Positions 1 through 5,087 of a stretch of DNA of 6,383 nt are shown here, one piece after another; position 1 is the stretch's first letter, and each line of letters begins with the position of its first letter. This DNA comes from Thermoplasmata archaeon (lineage in GTDB: Archaea; Thermoplasmatota; Thermoplasmata; JAGHBH01). The position numbers were made by a program, and so were the translations under genes. The notes under the pieces are model-generated. The model saw only the letters and a list, made by a program, of their open reading frames with translations, ran no database searches and was not told where the DNA came from. Where the stretch lies: positions 1 to 6,383 of the forward strand of contig DAOVJP010000082.1 of assembly GCA_030673205.1 (NCBI GenBank), in the 5' to 3' direction.

Positions 1-143
1 ACTCCAGTGGCCAGGACCCTATTCACCTTGGCCCCGGTGGGGGAGAGCAGGTAGTGGGGCGATTTCTCCTCAGTCCCCTGGATGGAGACAGTGGCATCAC
101 TGAACTCCCGTGCGAATATTCTCCAAGCGGGTTCTCTTTCCAT
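1..143 (-). CDS. RPA-associated protein (COG3390 type), 5' end only
   Basis: Too short to stand out as an ORF, but a clear partial gene. From the ATG at 143-141 the minus strand stays open to the window edge for 47 codons and begins MEREPAWRIFAREFSDAT. This resembles the start of the archaeal RPA-associated proteins (COG3390), which typically begin with a short segment carrying Trp-Arg-(Ile/Val)-Phe-Ala and an acidic-Phe pair, followed by an OB fold. In haloarchaea these proteins are encoded next to RPA and cooperate with it on single-stranded DNA. The ATG follows the rpa stop codon with no spacer, and a strong AAGGAGGT lies 6 nt upstream inside the end of rpa. Translational coupling and a shared transcript are therefore likely. 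The C-terminal part lies outside the window, so domain content cannot be checked. The family call rests on the N-terminus plus the neighbour. Confidence 0.82.
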   Translation of the reverse strand, partial: MEREPAWRIFAREFSDATVSIQGTEEKSPHYLLSPTGAKVNRVLATG

Positions 144-1460
144 CTAGGCACCTCCTTCTATGGATTGGAGCATGTCTCTAGCTCCCTTGACCAGGTCTAT
201 CATTGGCGGGGAGGCGTCCTCGGCTATCACCATGACGCCGAAGTCGTCCTTGGCCGCGTTCCCACGGACCTCCAGGGGGCGAGCCAGCAGTTTACTGATG
301 AGATAGTCTCTGACCACCTCATTGGTCATGGCATCCTGGGCTTCTGTGATGAACTCGTCCATCTTCCTTTCGGATAATTTCTCGGTGAGTTCTCTTCCCA
401 GTATCACGGTCACAGCACCGGTCCCATCATCCAACACGCCTTTTATTCTGAGATCGTTAGTTCCCTTCACCTTTCCATGTACCATGCACATTCCCTTCTG
501 GGTGACACGGTTGCATTCGGGGCAGCGAAGCACCAGACCGCTTCCCTTTTTTATGTCTATGAGAACGCCTCGTATCCGTATGCCCACGGCTCCCCCGTGC
601 TCTATAAGCTGGGCTATGCTCATTCCCTTCGCATCCTGAATATCTTCCGCAGGGGGTAGCGCGTCATCCGCCTGCTTCTCACACGTCCCCTTCTCGTCGA
701 AGGTAAGTCGTGGCGTTCCTCTCCAGGCCCGTACATAGGAGCCGGTGACGCTGTATACTCCCCCCTCGACCAGGCCAAAGTCGTACCAGGCCGAGAAGTG
801 CACCATTCCTGTGTCATCTCCCGCTATGCCGGAGAACACGGTCTTCATGGCATCGCCCACCGTTACTTCTCTAGCTCCAACCTCTATGATACGAAATTGG
901 GCGGTGACATTCCTCATGCCATCCTTCAGATCCCCTATCTTTGCTTCGATTGGGGCGCGGTTGAATACCGATGGGATGGTATCGTCCTCCGCCTTCTCCA
1001 ATACGGTCCGGGCGCCCATGTTGATCTGGTTCTGACCCTGCCATTCTTTCACATAGGCGTTCTTCACCCGCACGACCTCTCCTTTCTCGAAGGGAAACTC
1101 CCCTTCCCACAATGTGAAAGGCACCGTGGCGGTCTCGTCTCCGAATATGCCGTACACGATCTTCTTCGGGCCCTCGTTCCCCTCGATCTCCTTGGGGTTG
1201 GCGGATACCACCCTGGCGAGGAAGTTCACGCTGTTCGATGGGATCATAGCCTGTATCTTTGTCCAGTCCATGCCCCACAATAGGTTCACATCGCCACCGT
1301 ATTTCTTGACTATGCTCCTCTTGGCAACCCAGGGGTCCACATGATATTCGTCCATGTAGACGTGTAGTTCGTTCTCTATCTCTTCTTTTGTCACTTCTTT
1401 TCCTTCAAGCGCCTTTGCGATCTCTTCTATCATAGGCGCAATTTTGTCTTCGTTTTTCAT
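144..1460 (-). CDS. rpa: Replication protein A / replication factor A, OB-fold ssDNA-binding protein
   Basis: 438 residues. It coats single-stranded DNA during replication, recombination and repair. An acidic, helical N-terminal region (about 1-60) is followed by OB fold 1 (about 73-155, with aromatics such as W118 and F124), OB fold 2 (about 172-258, W225 and W246) and a third OB fold (about 290-415). The third OB fold carries a zinc finger with C313, C316, C325 and H328, spaced CX2CX8CX2H. This layout matches euryarchaeal RPA proteins that carry several OB folds in one chain plus a Cys/His zinc finger. The start at ATG 1460 is supported by AGAGGTGA seven nt upstream; the next Met is residue 10. 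The stop is TAG, immediately followed by the RPA-associated gene. A TATA box about 95 bp upstream, divergent from thioredoxin, gives a likely leader of about 70 nt. The family assignment is firm; which OB folds bind DNA is not visible. Confidence 0.93.
   Translation of the reverse strand: MKNEDKIAPMIEEIAKALEGKEVTKEEIENELHVYMDEYHVDPWVAKRSIVKKYGGDVNLLWGMDWTKIQAMIPSNSVNFLARVVSANPKEIEGNEGPKKIVYGIFGDETATVPFTLWEGEFPFEKGEVVRVKNAYVKEWQGQNQINMGARTVLEKAEDDTIPSVFNRAPIEAKIGDLKDGMRNVTAQFRIIEVGAREVTVGDAMKTVFSGIAGDDTGMVHFSAWYDFGLVEGGVYSVTGSYVRAWRGTPRLTFDEKGTCEKQADDALPPAEDIQDAKGMSIAQLIEHGGAVGIRIRGVLIDIKKGSGLVLRCPECNRVTQKGMCMVHGKVKGTNDLRIKGVLDDGTGAVTVILGRELTEKLSERKMDEFITEAQDAMTNEVVRDYLISKLLARPLEVRGNAAKDDFGVMVIAEDASPPMIDLVKGARDMLQSIEGGA
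150..157 (-). promoter_or_regulatory. Strong Shine-Dalgarno site for the RPA-associated gene
   Basis: On the minus strand AAGGAGGT lies in the last codons of rpa, 6 nt before the ATG at 143-141. It is near-perfect anti-SD pairing. It supports independent initiation at the second gene and explains how the abutting TAG-ATG junction works without readthrough. Confidence 0.8.
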
Positions 1461-1466
1461 TCTTTT

Positions 1467-1474
1467 TCACCTCT
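1467..1474 (-). promoter_or_regulatory. Shine-Dalgarno site of rpa
   Basis: AGAGGTGA on the minus strand, about 6-7 nt upstream of the ATG at 1460. It selects the first Met over the in-frame Met at residue 10, which has no comparable site. Confidence 0.7.
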
Positions 1475-1495
1475 GTTTATTCGGGCCGTTGGAGA

Positions 1496-1507
1496 AGAGG
1501 CGCCTCT
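1496..1507. repeat. 12-bp perfect palindrome in the rpa leader region
   Basis: AGAGGCGCCTCT is its own reverse complement. It sits between the predicted rpa TATA box (1553-1562) and the rpa start codon. If transcription starts about 25 nt from the TATA box (near 1530), the palindrome lies about 25-35 nt into the leader. It could be a DNA operator or fold as an RNA hairpin with little loop. The functional role is inference only. Confidence 0.4.
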
Positions 1508-1552
1508 CCGTCGGCATCGCCCTTGCAGCGATAGAACTGCATATGAGCCGGT

Positions 1553-1562
1553 GATATATAAG
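1553..1562 (-). promoter_or_regulatory. TATA box of the rpa operon
   Basis: The minus strand reads CTTATATATC, close to the archaeal TATA consensus. It is the best AT-rich element in this otherwise GC-rich divergent intergenic region. Archaeal spacing puts the transcription start near 1527-1532, about 70 nt upstream of the rpa ATG. Confidence 0.6.
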
Positions 1563-1580
1563 GGAGGATATAGGTCTTCC

Positions 1581-1596
1581 GAAAGTGTGAAAGTGC
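1581..1596. repeat. Tandem 8-bp direct repeat between the divergent promoters
   Basis: GAAAGTGT is followed directly by GAAAGTGC. This two-copy, 8-bp-period repeat lies between the rpa TATA box and the thioredoxin TATA box. Its position would suit a regulator that affects both genes, but two copies of a 7-mer may be chance. Confidence 0.3.
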
Positions 1597-1635
1597 CCTC
1601 CCCTCTATCGGTTGTGCACATTTAAGGCAAAACCG

Positions 1636-1643
1636 TTTTATAC
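1636..1643 (+). promoter_or_regulatory. TATA box of the thioredoxin gene
   Basis: TTTTATAC, preceded by the purine-rich AAAACCG, which could serve as a BRE. With normal archaeal spacing transcription would begin near 1664-1668, just before the Shine-Dalgarno site and about 12 nt from the start codon. This also argues against the longer reading frame that begins upstream at 1612, because its TTG codon would not be transcribed. Confidence 0.6.
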
Positions 1644-1665
1644 TCCCTCCTCCTCATCCTTATCT

Positions 1666-1673
1666 AAGGTGAG
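1666..1673 (+). promoter_or_regulatory. Shine-Dalgarno site of thioredoxin
   Basis: AAGGTGAG lies 4-5 nt before the ATG at 1678. It fixes the start there and rejects the 22-residue upstream extension. Confidence 0.75.
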
Positions 1674-1677
1674 AAAG

Positions 1678-1998
1678 ATGACAAGACCCATGCAACTCAC
1701 GGACAGCTCGTTCAAGGACACAATGACCGCCCACCCGCTCCTGGTGGTGGACTGCTGGGCTCCATGGTGCGGCCCATGCAAGATGCTCGGACCCACCATC
1801 GACCGCCTTGCGGAAGAATATGCGGATCGCATAACCTTTGGAAAGCTCAATGTGGACGATAACCGGGAGGTCTCCATGACCTATGGCATACAGAGTATAC
1901 CTACTATCCTCATATTCAAGGACGGAAAGCTGGTAGACCGTATCGTAGGGGCCCTTCCAAAACCCATGCTCGAAGCAAAGTTCAAGCCGTTCTTGTAG
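1678..1998 (+). CDS. trxA: Thioredoxin
   Basis: 106 residues, the normal size of a single-domain cytoplasmic thioredoxin. It reduces protein disulfides and is itself reduced by thioredoxin reductase, probably the enzyme encoded next. The active site WCGPC covers residues 30-34 (C31 and C34). D25 corresponds to the conserved buried acid, and P75 in SIPT is the conserved cis-proline. The FKDGK turn and the closing helix are present, so the fold is complete. There is no signal peptide or membrane segment. An unusual detail is C26, in the place usually held by Phe just before the active-site Trp, giving a third Cys near the redox pair. The ATG at 1678 is chosen for its Shine-Dalgarno site; the frame is open upstream to a TTG at 1612 but lacks family similarity there. 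The stop is TAG at the natural end of the fold. Confidence 0.93.
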   Translation: MTRPMQLTDSSFKDTMTAHPLLVVDCWAPWCGPCKMLGPTIDRLAEEYADRITFGKLNVDDNREVSMTYGIQSIPTILIFKDGKLVDRIVGALPKPMLEAKFKPFL

Positions 1999-2092
1999 AT
2001 GGCACTTGCATGCCCAGGCACGAAAAGGAAAGGCTGAAGCCAGGCATGATATGGCTAGGGCAGAAGATAGCATAAATCGTATGATAAAGAAC

Positions 2093-2100
2093 AATATAAG
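2093..2100 (+). promoter_or_regulatory. Probable TATA box of thioredoxin reductase
   Basis: AATATAAG lies 64 bp upstream of the trxB start in the 165-bp gap after thioredoxin. It predicts a start near 2120 and a leader of about 40 nt. It suggests that the reductase has its own promoter, although readthrough from thioredoxin is possible because no T-rich terminator is visible between them. The rest of this gap shows no gene; a short frame from 2006 overlaps trxB and looks random. Confidence 0.45.
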
Positions 2101-2149
2101 TATCCTGAACGGTATCGTCATCAAGCCCCATATCACATTCGTATATGTC

Positions 2150-2156
2150 AGGAGAG
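2150..2156 (+). promoter_or_regulatory. Shine-Dalgarno site of thioredoxin reductase
   Basis: AGGAGAG lies 7 nt before the ATG at 2164. It favours this start over the in-frame ATG at 2185, which would begin right at the FAD-binding strand. Confidence 0.65.
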
Positions 2157-2163
2157 TGGCAGG

Positions 2164-3102
2164 ATGGAAGAGGCAAAAGAGAAGATGGATGTTGCGATAA
2201 TAGGCGCGGGCGCTGCGGGCCTGGCAGCGGCGATATACGCAGGAAGGAGCGGCCTTTCCCCGGTGGTCTTTGAGTCAAAGATGGTGGGCGGCCAGACATC
2301 CCTTTCACCGTCCATAGAGAACTATCCTGGATTCAAATCCATATCAGGATCGGACCTGATGACCGCCTTCAAAAATCACGCCGAGAACTATGCAGATATA
2401 AAGGAATGGGCGCCAGTGACAAAAGTGGTACGCCAGGGCAATGATTTCCTACTCGATGCAAAAGGGGGGCCGTATCTGGCTAAGAAGATCATCCTGGCTA
2501 CGGGCGCCGTTCATAGAAAATTGAACGTTCCCGGAGAAGAAGAGCTATCCGGCAAAGGTGTGTCCTATTGTGCTACCTGCGATGGCTTCTTCTTCAAGGA
2601 CAGGAAAATCCTCGTGATAGGTGGCGGCAATACGGCCTTGGCCGAGGCCGCCTATCTATTGGACACGGGGGTGAAAGAGGCCAGCTTGGCACACAGACGG
2701 GACAAGCTCAGGGGCGAGAAGTTCCTGGAGGACATATTCAAGAAGAAAGGAGGAAAGGTATTGTGGAATACCGTGGCGACATCCTTCAACGGGGAAGACC
2801 GCCTATCCTCTGTTACATTGAAGAACGTGGATGATGGAACGGAGAGCACCATGGAAGTGGATGGCGTGTTCGTGGCTGTGGGAATAACTCCCTCCAACGA
2901 GTTGGCGCAGAGCCTAGGCGTGAACATGGACGATGGCGGATATATCATCGTGGACCTAGAACAGCGTACGAACGTACCCGGCGTCTATGCTGTGGGTGAT
3001 AACTCCGTGGGGCTCAGACAGGTCGTCACAGGCGCTGGCGCGGGGGCGGTTGCCGCCATAAGCGCACACAGCGACATAACAAAACAAGAGTGGGAGCAAT
3101 AG
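2164..3102 (+). CDS. trxB: Thioredoxin reductase (NADPH), low-molecular-weight type
   Basis: 312 residues, typical for the bacterial/archaeal low-molecular-weight thioredoxin reductase, a cytoplasmic FAD homodimer that passes electrons from NADPH to thioredoxin. The FAD-binding dinucleotide fold begins with GAGAAG at 14-19. The redox motif CATCDG gives C136 and C139. The NADPH domain has GGGNTA at 153-158. HRRDKLR at 177-183 matches the HRRxxxR pattern that binds the 2'-phosphate of NADPH. The second FAD motif, AVGD, is at 276-279, and the closing RQVVTGAGAG region contacts the flavin. All core parts are present. It lies downstream of and codirectional with thioredoxin, its likely substrate, but with its own TATA-like element. 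The ATG at 2185 (residue 8) is an alternative start. Related members may act as ferredoxin- or other NAD(P)H-linked reductases, but the HRRxxxR motif favours NADPH. Confidence 0.94.
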   Translation: MEEAKEKMDVAIIGAGAAGLAAAIYAGRSGLSPVVFESKMVGGQTSLSPSIENYPGFKSISGSDLMTAFKNHAENYADIKEWAPVTKVVRQGNDFLLDAKGGPYLAKKIILATGAVHRKLNVPGEEELSGKGVSYCATCDGFFFKDRKILVIGGGNTALAEAAYLLDTGVKEASLAHRRDKLRGEKFLEDIFKKKGGKVLWNTVATSFNGEDRLSSVTLKNVDDGTESTMEVDGVFVAVGITPSNELAQSLGVNMDDGGYIIVDLEQRTNVPGVYAVGDNSVGLRQVVTGAGAGAVAAISAHSDITKQEWEQ

Positions 3103-3148
3103 GGACGCAGGCTTGCTATGGCCTATCGTCCTTCACGGCCCATATCGG

Positions 3149-3205
3149 CCTCCCTCTACTATCATCTCCCCCATCCTCCTCCTTCCTCCACCCTCACTCT
3201 TCTCT
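3149..3205 (+). other. 57-nt G-free pyrimidine tract between convergent genes
   Basis: From 3149 to 3205 the plus strand has no G and only six A; the rest is C and T. It fills most of the gap between the trxB stop (3102) and the dut stop, and covers the last codons of dut. It could act as a pyrimidine-rich termination zone for trxB, but it lacks the long T runs usual for archaeal terminators, so the role is uncertain. Confidence 0.35.
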
Positions 3206-3667
3206 GGCCAGGGTGACGCCTCTCTGGCCCTGGTATTTGCCGGACCTCTTCCCGTATCCTTCCTCCGCCTCGTTTCTCAGTCCGTGGAGAACGATCTGGG
3301 CGAAGCGCTCCCCTATCGGGATGTCTAACTCCTTCGTGCCGCCGTTGAATGCTGAGAGCGTGAGGGTTCCTTTGAACCCGGCATCGACGACGCCGAACGA
3401 GGATATGACGCCTCGCCTTGCCCAGGATGTCCTTATCCAAAGCTGGCCGCATACTCCTTTTCCCAATTTGACATATTCTTCGGTCGAAACGGCGAACCAT
3501 GTGTTAGGAGGCACCTTGGCCACCCCCTCCTCTATCCTTTCTTCCGTGGAAGGGATATACACCTCCGTTATGGTCAGGTCATAGCCGTTAGGCGTCAGGT
3601 TCTTGTCTTTAAAGGGAGTGATGGATACCTCTTCTCCCTTTCTGATATCTGCATCGGATAGTACCAT
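3194..3667 (-). CDS. dut: Archaeal dUTPase (dCTP deaminase/dUTPase superfamily)
   Basis: 157 residues, the size of archaeal single-domain dUTPases. The likely reaction is dUTP to dUMP plus pyrophosphate, which keeps uracil out of DNA and supplies dTMP synthesis. Superfamily motifs in order are NGYDL (27-31), IRTSWARRG (78-86), GVVDAGFKG (92-100, with D95), GERFAQI (119-125) and the C-terminal KYQGQRG (144-150). The layout matches dCTP deaminase, but the position of the deaminase catalytic Glu (E138 in E. coli Dcd, ten residues after the conserved Asp) is S105. From memory, archaeal Dcd-like dUTPases such as those of Pyrococcus also lack this Glu and share the MVLSD-type start, so dUTPase is preferred over deaminase. 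Automatic annotation may say dCTP deaminase. The start lacks a close Shine-Dalgarno site and has a weak TATA element 27 nt upstream, consistent with a leaderless mRNA. Confidence 0.83.
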   Translation of the reverse strand: MVLSDADIRKGEEVSITPFKDKNLTPNGYDLTITEVYIPSTEERIEEGVAKVPPNTWFAVSTEEYVKLGKGVCGQLWIRTSWARRGVISSFGVVDAGFKGTLTLSAFNGGTKELDIPIGERFAQIVLHGLRNEAEEGYGKRSGKYQGQRGVTLAREE

Positions 3668-3690
3668 GCTCGCAGAATGGCACTACCCCC

Positions 3691-3697
3691 TAAAACA
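3691..3697 (-). promoter_or_regulatory. Weak TATA element of dut, implying a leaderless transcript
   Basis: The minus strand reads TGTTTTA, centred 27 nt upstream of the dut ATG at 3667. That is the distance at which archaeal transcription would begin at the start codon itself. No ribosome-binding site lies close to the ATG; the only G-rich stretch is about 16 nt away. Confidence 0.35.
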
Positions 3698-3738
3698 TCT
3701 TTGGAAGAGATTGCTGAGGTAGGGGTAGACGGCGGGCC

Positions 3739-4284
3739 TCAAAGGCCTGCCTGCTCCCTCTCTATTCTCCTCAAGAACATGCTAGCCCCCAGTTCCTCGA
3801 ATATCTTCTTTGATTCGGCGAATGTTCCCATTGCCTTCTTCTTTCTTCCTCTGAACTTCTCCACCCGTCCCATCTCGAATAACAAGTGGCCCAGATTGAA
3901 TGGAGAATCCAGCTTCTCGATTATCTCCTTGGAGCGTTTGAAGTGCTTCTCCGACTCTTCCCAATCTTCCATGAGACCGTATCCCAGGCCAAGGTTCCTC
4001 TCCACGGCATAGGTGCCTATCCTGTCATCGAGCTTTTCAACGATGACCAATGCCTTCTTGCAATATTCTATGCCCCCCTTCGGATCGCCCTTTTTGATCA
4101 TGCACTCTCCCTCGTTGAACCAACCCCATCCTATCATCATCTGGTGGTTTATCTTGGTCGATTCCTCTCTGCATTTGGAGAAACACTCAATTGCCTCGTC
4201 GAATTCCTCCGACTGGAGGTAAAGGTCGCCCAGGTTGTTGTAGGCGCGGGCGGCCTGCTGGTATTCCCTCGCCGCCGTCAACAC
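3739..4284 (-). CDS. TPR protein, C-terminal part after the in-frame TAG
   Basis: This is the continuation, in the same frame, of the TPR gene that starts at 5034 and is cut by TAG at 4300-4302. If it is translated alone, the first plausible codon is GTG at 4284, giving 181 residues; the frame is open back to 4299. It holds four complete TPRs, with the small residue at TPR position 8 falling on full-frame residues 269, 309, 349 and 389, and aromatic or Cys residues at position 24 (F285, C325, F365, F405). The repeats remain well conserved, so decay after the stop is not visible. TPR arrays bind other proteins; no catalytic motif is present. An AAGGAGGA just before the TAG could promote re-initiation, but it also encodes the Lys-Glu-Glu of a TPR helix. 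Whether this part is expressed separately, fused by readthrough, or dead is unknown. Confidence 0.6.
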   Translation of the reverse strand: MLTAAREYQQAARAYNNLGDLYLQSEEFDEAIECFSKCREESTKINHQMMIGWGWFNEGECMIKKGDPKGGIEYCKKALVIVEKLDDRIGTYAVERNLGLGYGLMEDWEESEKHFKRSKEIIEKLDSPFNLGHLLFEMGRVEKFRGRKKKAMGTFAESKKIFEELGASMFLRRIEREQAGL

Positions 4285-4299
4285 CTCTATGGCATTCAG

Positions 4300-4302
4300 C
4301 TA
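4300..4302 (-). other. In-frame amber codon splitting the TPR gene
   Basis: The frame 5034-3739 would encode 431 residues but has TAG at codon 245. Eight TPRs repeat at exactly 40 residues (position-8 small residues at 109, 149, 189, 229, 269, 309, 349 and 389), and the TAG lies inside repeat 4 at position 24, where the three preceding repeats have Tyr, Phe and Tyr. Ala at position 27 follows correctly in frame. TAG differs from TAT or TAC (Tyr) by one base. Three explanations remain open: a sequencing error, a fresh nonsense mutation, or a decoded amber codon. Confidence 0.85.
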
Positions 4303-5034
4303 TTCCTCCTTCGCCTTCTCCAGTTGGCCTATATCGCTGTGCACCAACCCAAACTCCAAATGAGTTGTGCCTACGGCAACATCGTCTCCCGCCTTCCGGG
4401 CGGCTTCCATAGCTCTTCCATAATATTCCAGAGCTCCTTCATACCTCCCCTTTCTCCACTCCACATAGCCAAGGCCCCGGTTGGCATCGGATATCCCGGT
4501 GTTGTCCCGCATGTGATTGGATAGCGCCAGGGATTTCTTGAAATAGCGTGTCGCATCGTCCCAGTTATTCCTTCTCTTATAGATGTGTCCGAGGCTTCGG
4601 AGGGCTTCGGCCTCCTTGAGCTCATATTTTATGGGCCTTGCTCTGGACATGGATCTCTTGTAGAAACCTATGGCCTCCTCCCAATCCCCTATGGTGCGGG
4701 ATATGTTACCCAGGGCCACCAGGGCGTTCACCTCTCTCCTGGTGTTGTGCTCGCTCATCTTCTCTCCGGACATGCCCTTGAGCTCTACCAATATCTTGAA
4801 CTTCTGCATCTCCTTCTCTATGCGCTGGGTCCGTTCGTAACCAACGGAGGGCTGGATCGCTTTCACCACGAGCCGGGACAGTCGCGGTACATCCTCTATC
4901 CGTAGAGTGTGCAGGTCCTTGCTCATGGCGGCACACTGGTCCCTAAGAACGGTGACACCATATTCATCCAACTCCTTCAGCAGGATGCGCTGAAGTTCCA
5001 TGCCGACCGGCATTCCTCTCCTCTCTAAGACCAT
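4300..5034 (-). CDS. TPR protein with uncharacterised helical N-terminal module, ended by premature TAG
   Basis: 244 residues as read to the stop, against 431 for the whole frame. Residues 12-85 form a charged, helical module (LLKELDEYGVTVLRDQC and onward) that I do not recognise with certainty. From about 102 come TPRs of 40-residue pitch: repeat 1 (G109, A121, Y125), repeat 2 (G149, A161, F165), repeat 3 (G189, A201, Y205) and half of repeat 4 (G229, A241). The protein then stops in the middle of a helix, so as written it would have an exposed unfinished repeat. The likely role is a cytoplasmic scaffold or regulatory partner; there is no enzyme motif, signal peptide or membrane segment. The start at 5034 is backed by GAGGGG 6 nt upstream; Met8, preceded by a GAGAGGAGAGGA stretch, is a strong alternative. 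The gene lies 53 bp downstream of another TPR gene and has its own TATA-like element. Confidence 0.75.
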   Translation of the reverse strand: MVLERRGMPVGMELQRILLKELDEYGVTVLRDQCAAMSKDLHTLRIEDVPRLSRLVVKAIQPSVGYERTQRIEKEMQKFKILVELKGMSGEKMSEHNTRREVNALVALGNISRTIGDWEEAIGFYKRSMSRARPIKYELKEAEALRSLGHIYKRRNNWDDATRYFKKSLALSNHMRDNTGISDANRGLGYVEWRKGRYEGALEYYGRAMEAARKAGDDVAVGTTHLEFGLVHSDIGQLEKAKEE

Positions 5035-5040
5035 GGGTTT

Positions 5041-5046
5041 CCCCTC
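5041..5046 (-). promoter_or_regulatory. Shine-Dalgarno site of the TPR gene
   Basis: GAGGGG on the minus strand, 6 nt before the ATG at 5034. A second purine-rich stretch inside the gene precedes Met8 (ATG at 5013), so initiation seven codons later is also possible. Confidence 0.5.
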
Positions 5047-5069
5047 GGCTATAAGAACAACTGTGGCTA

Positions 5070-5077
5070 CTTAAAAC
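5070..5077 (-). promoter_or_regulatory. TATA-like element between the two TPR genes
   Basis: GTTTTAAG on the minus strand lies in the 53-bp gap between the TPR genes. It predicts transcription from about 5047, a short leader that would just include the GAGGGG site. It suggests the downstream TPR gene can be transcribed separately from its upstream neighbour. Confidence 0.4.
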
Positions 5078-5087
5078 TTGGGCTTCT

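Noticed and set aside
798..1283. 161-codon open frame on the plus strand opposite rpa
   Set aside because: Fully antisense to a clear RPA gene, with no family resemblance and no ribosome-binding site; a shadow of rpa codon bias.
1516..1532. ATCGC / GCGAT inverted repeat near the predicted rpa transcription start
   Set aside because: Five-bp arms with a seven-base loop are expected by chance in a region of this size.
1612..1677. 22-residue N-terminal extension of thioredoxin from TTG
   Set aside because: It contains the TATA box and the Shine-Dalgarno site of the ATG at 1678; it would not be transcribed from the predicted promoter.
2038..2056. Small inverted repeat AGCCA / TGGCT after thioredoxin, considered as a terminator
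   Set aside because: Only five base pairs with a nine-base loop and no following T run; not enough for a terminator call.
2006..2200. 64-codon plus-strand frame in the trxA-trxB gap
   Set aside because: It overlaps the start of trxB in another frame, is basic and low in pattern, and lacks a ribosome-binding site.
3090..3584. 164-codon plus-strand frame after trxB
   Set aside because: Antisense to dut, Ser/Pro-rich product made by the pyrimidine tract; no start signal.
4300..4302. Genome-wide reassignment of TAG to a sense codon
   Set aside because: rpa, trxA and trxB all stop at TAG exactly where their folds should end, so TAG acts as a normal stop in these genes.
3886..4524. 212-codon plus-strand frame opposite the TPR gene
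   Set aside because: Leu-rich mirror of TPR codons. It spans the TAG region on the other strand, but the minus-strand TPR pitch is far stronger evidence of coding.
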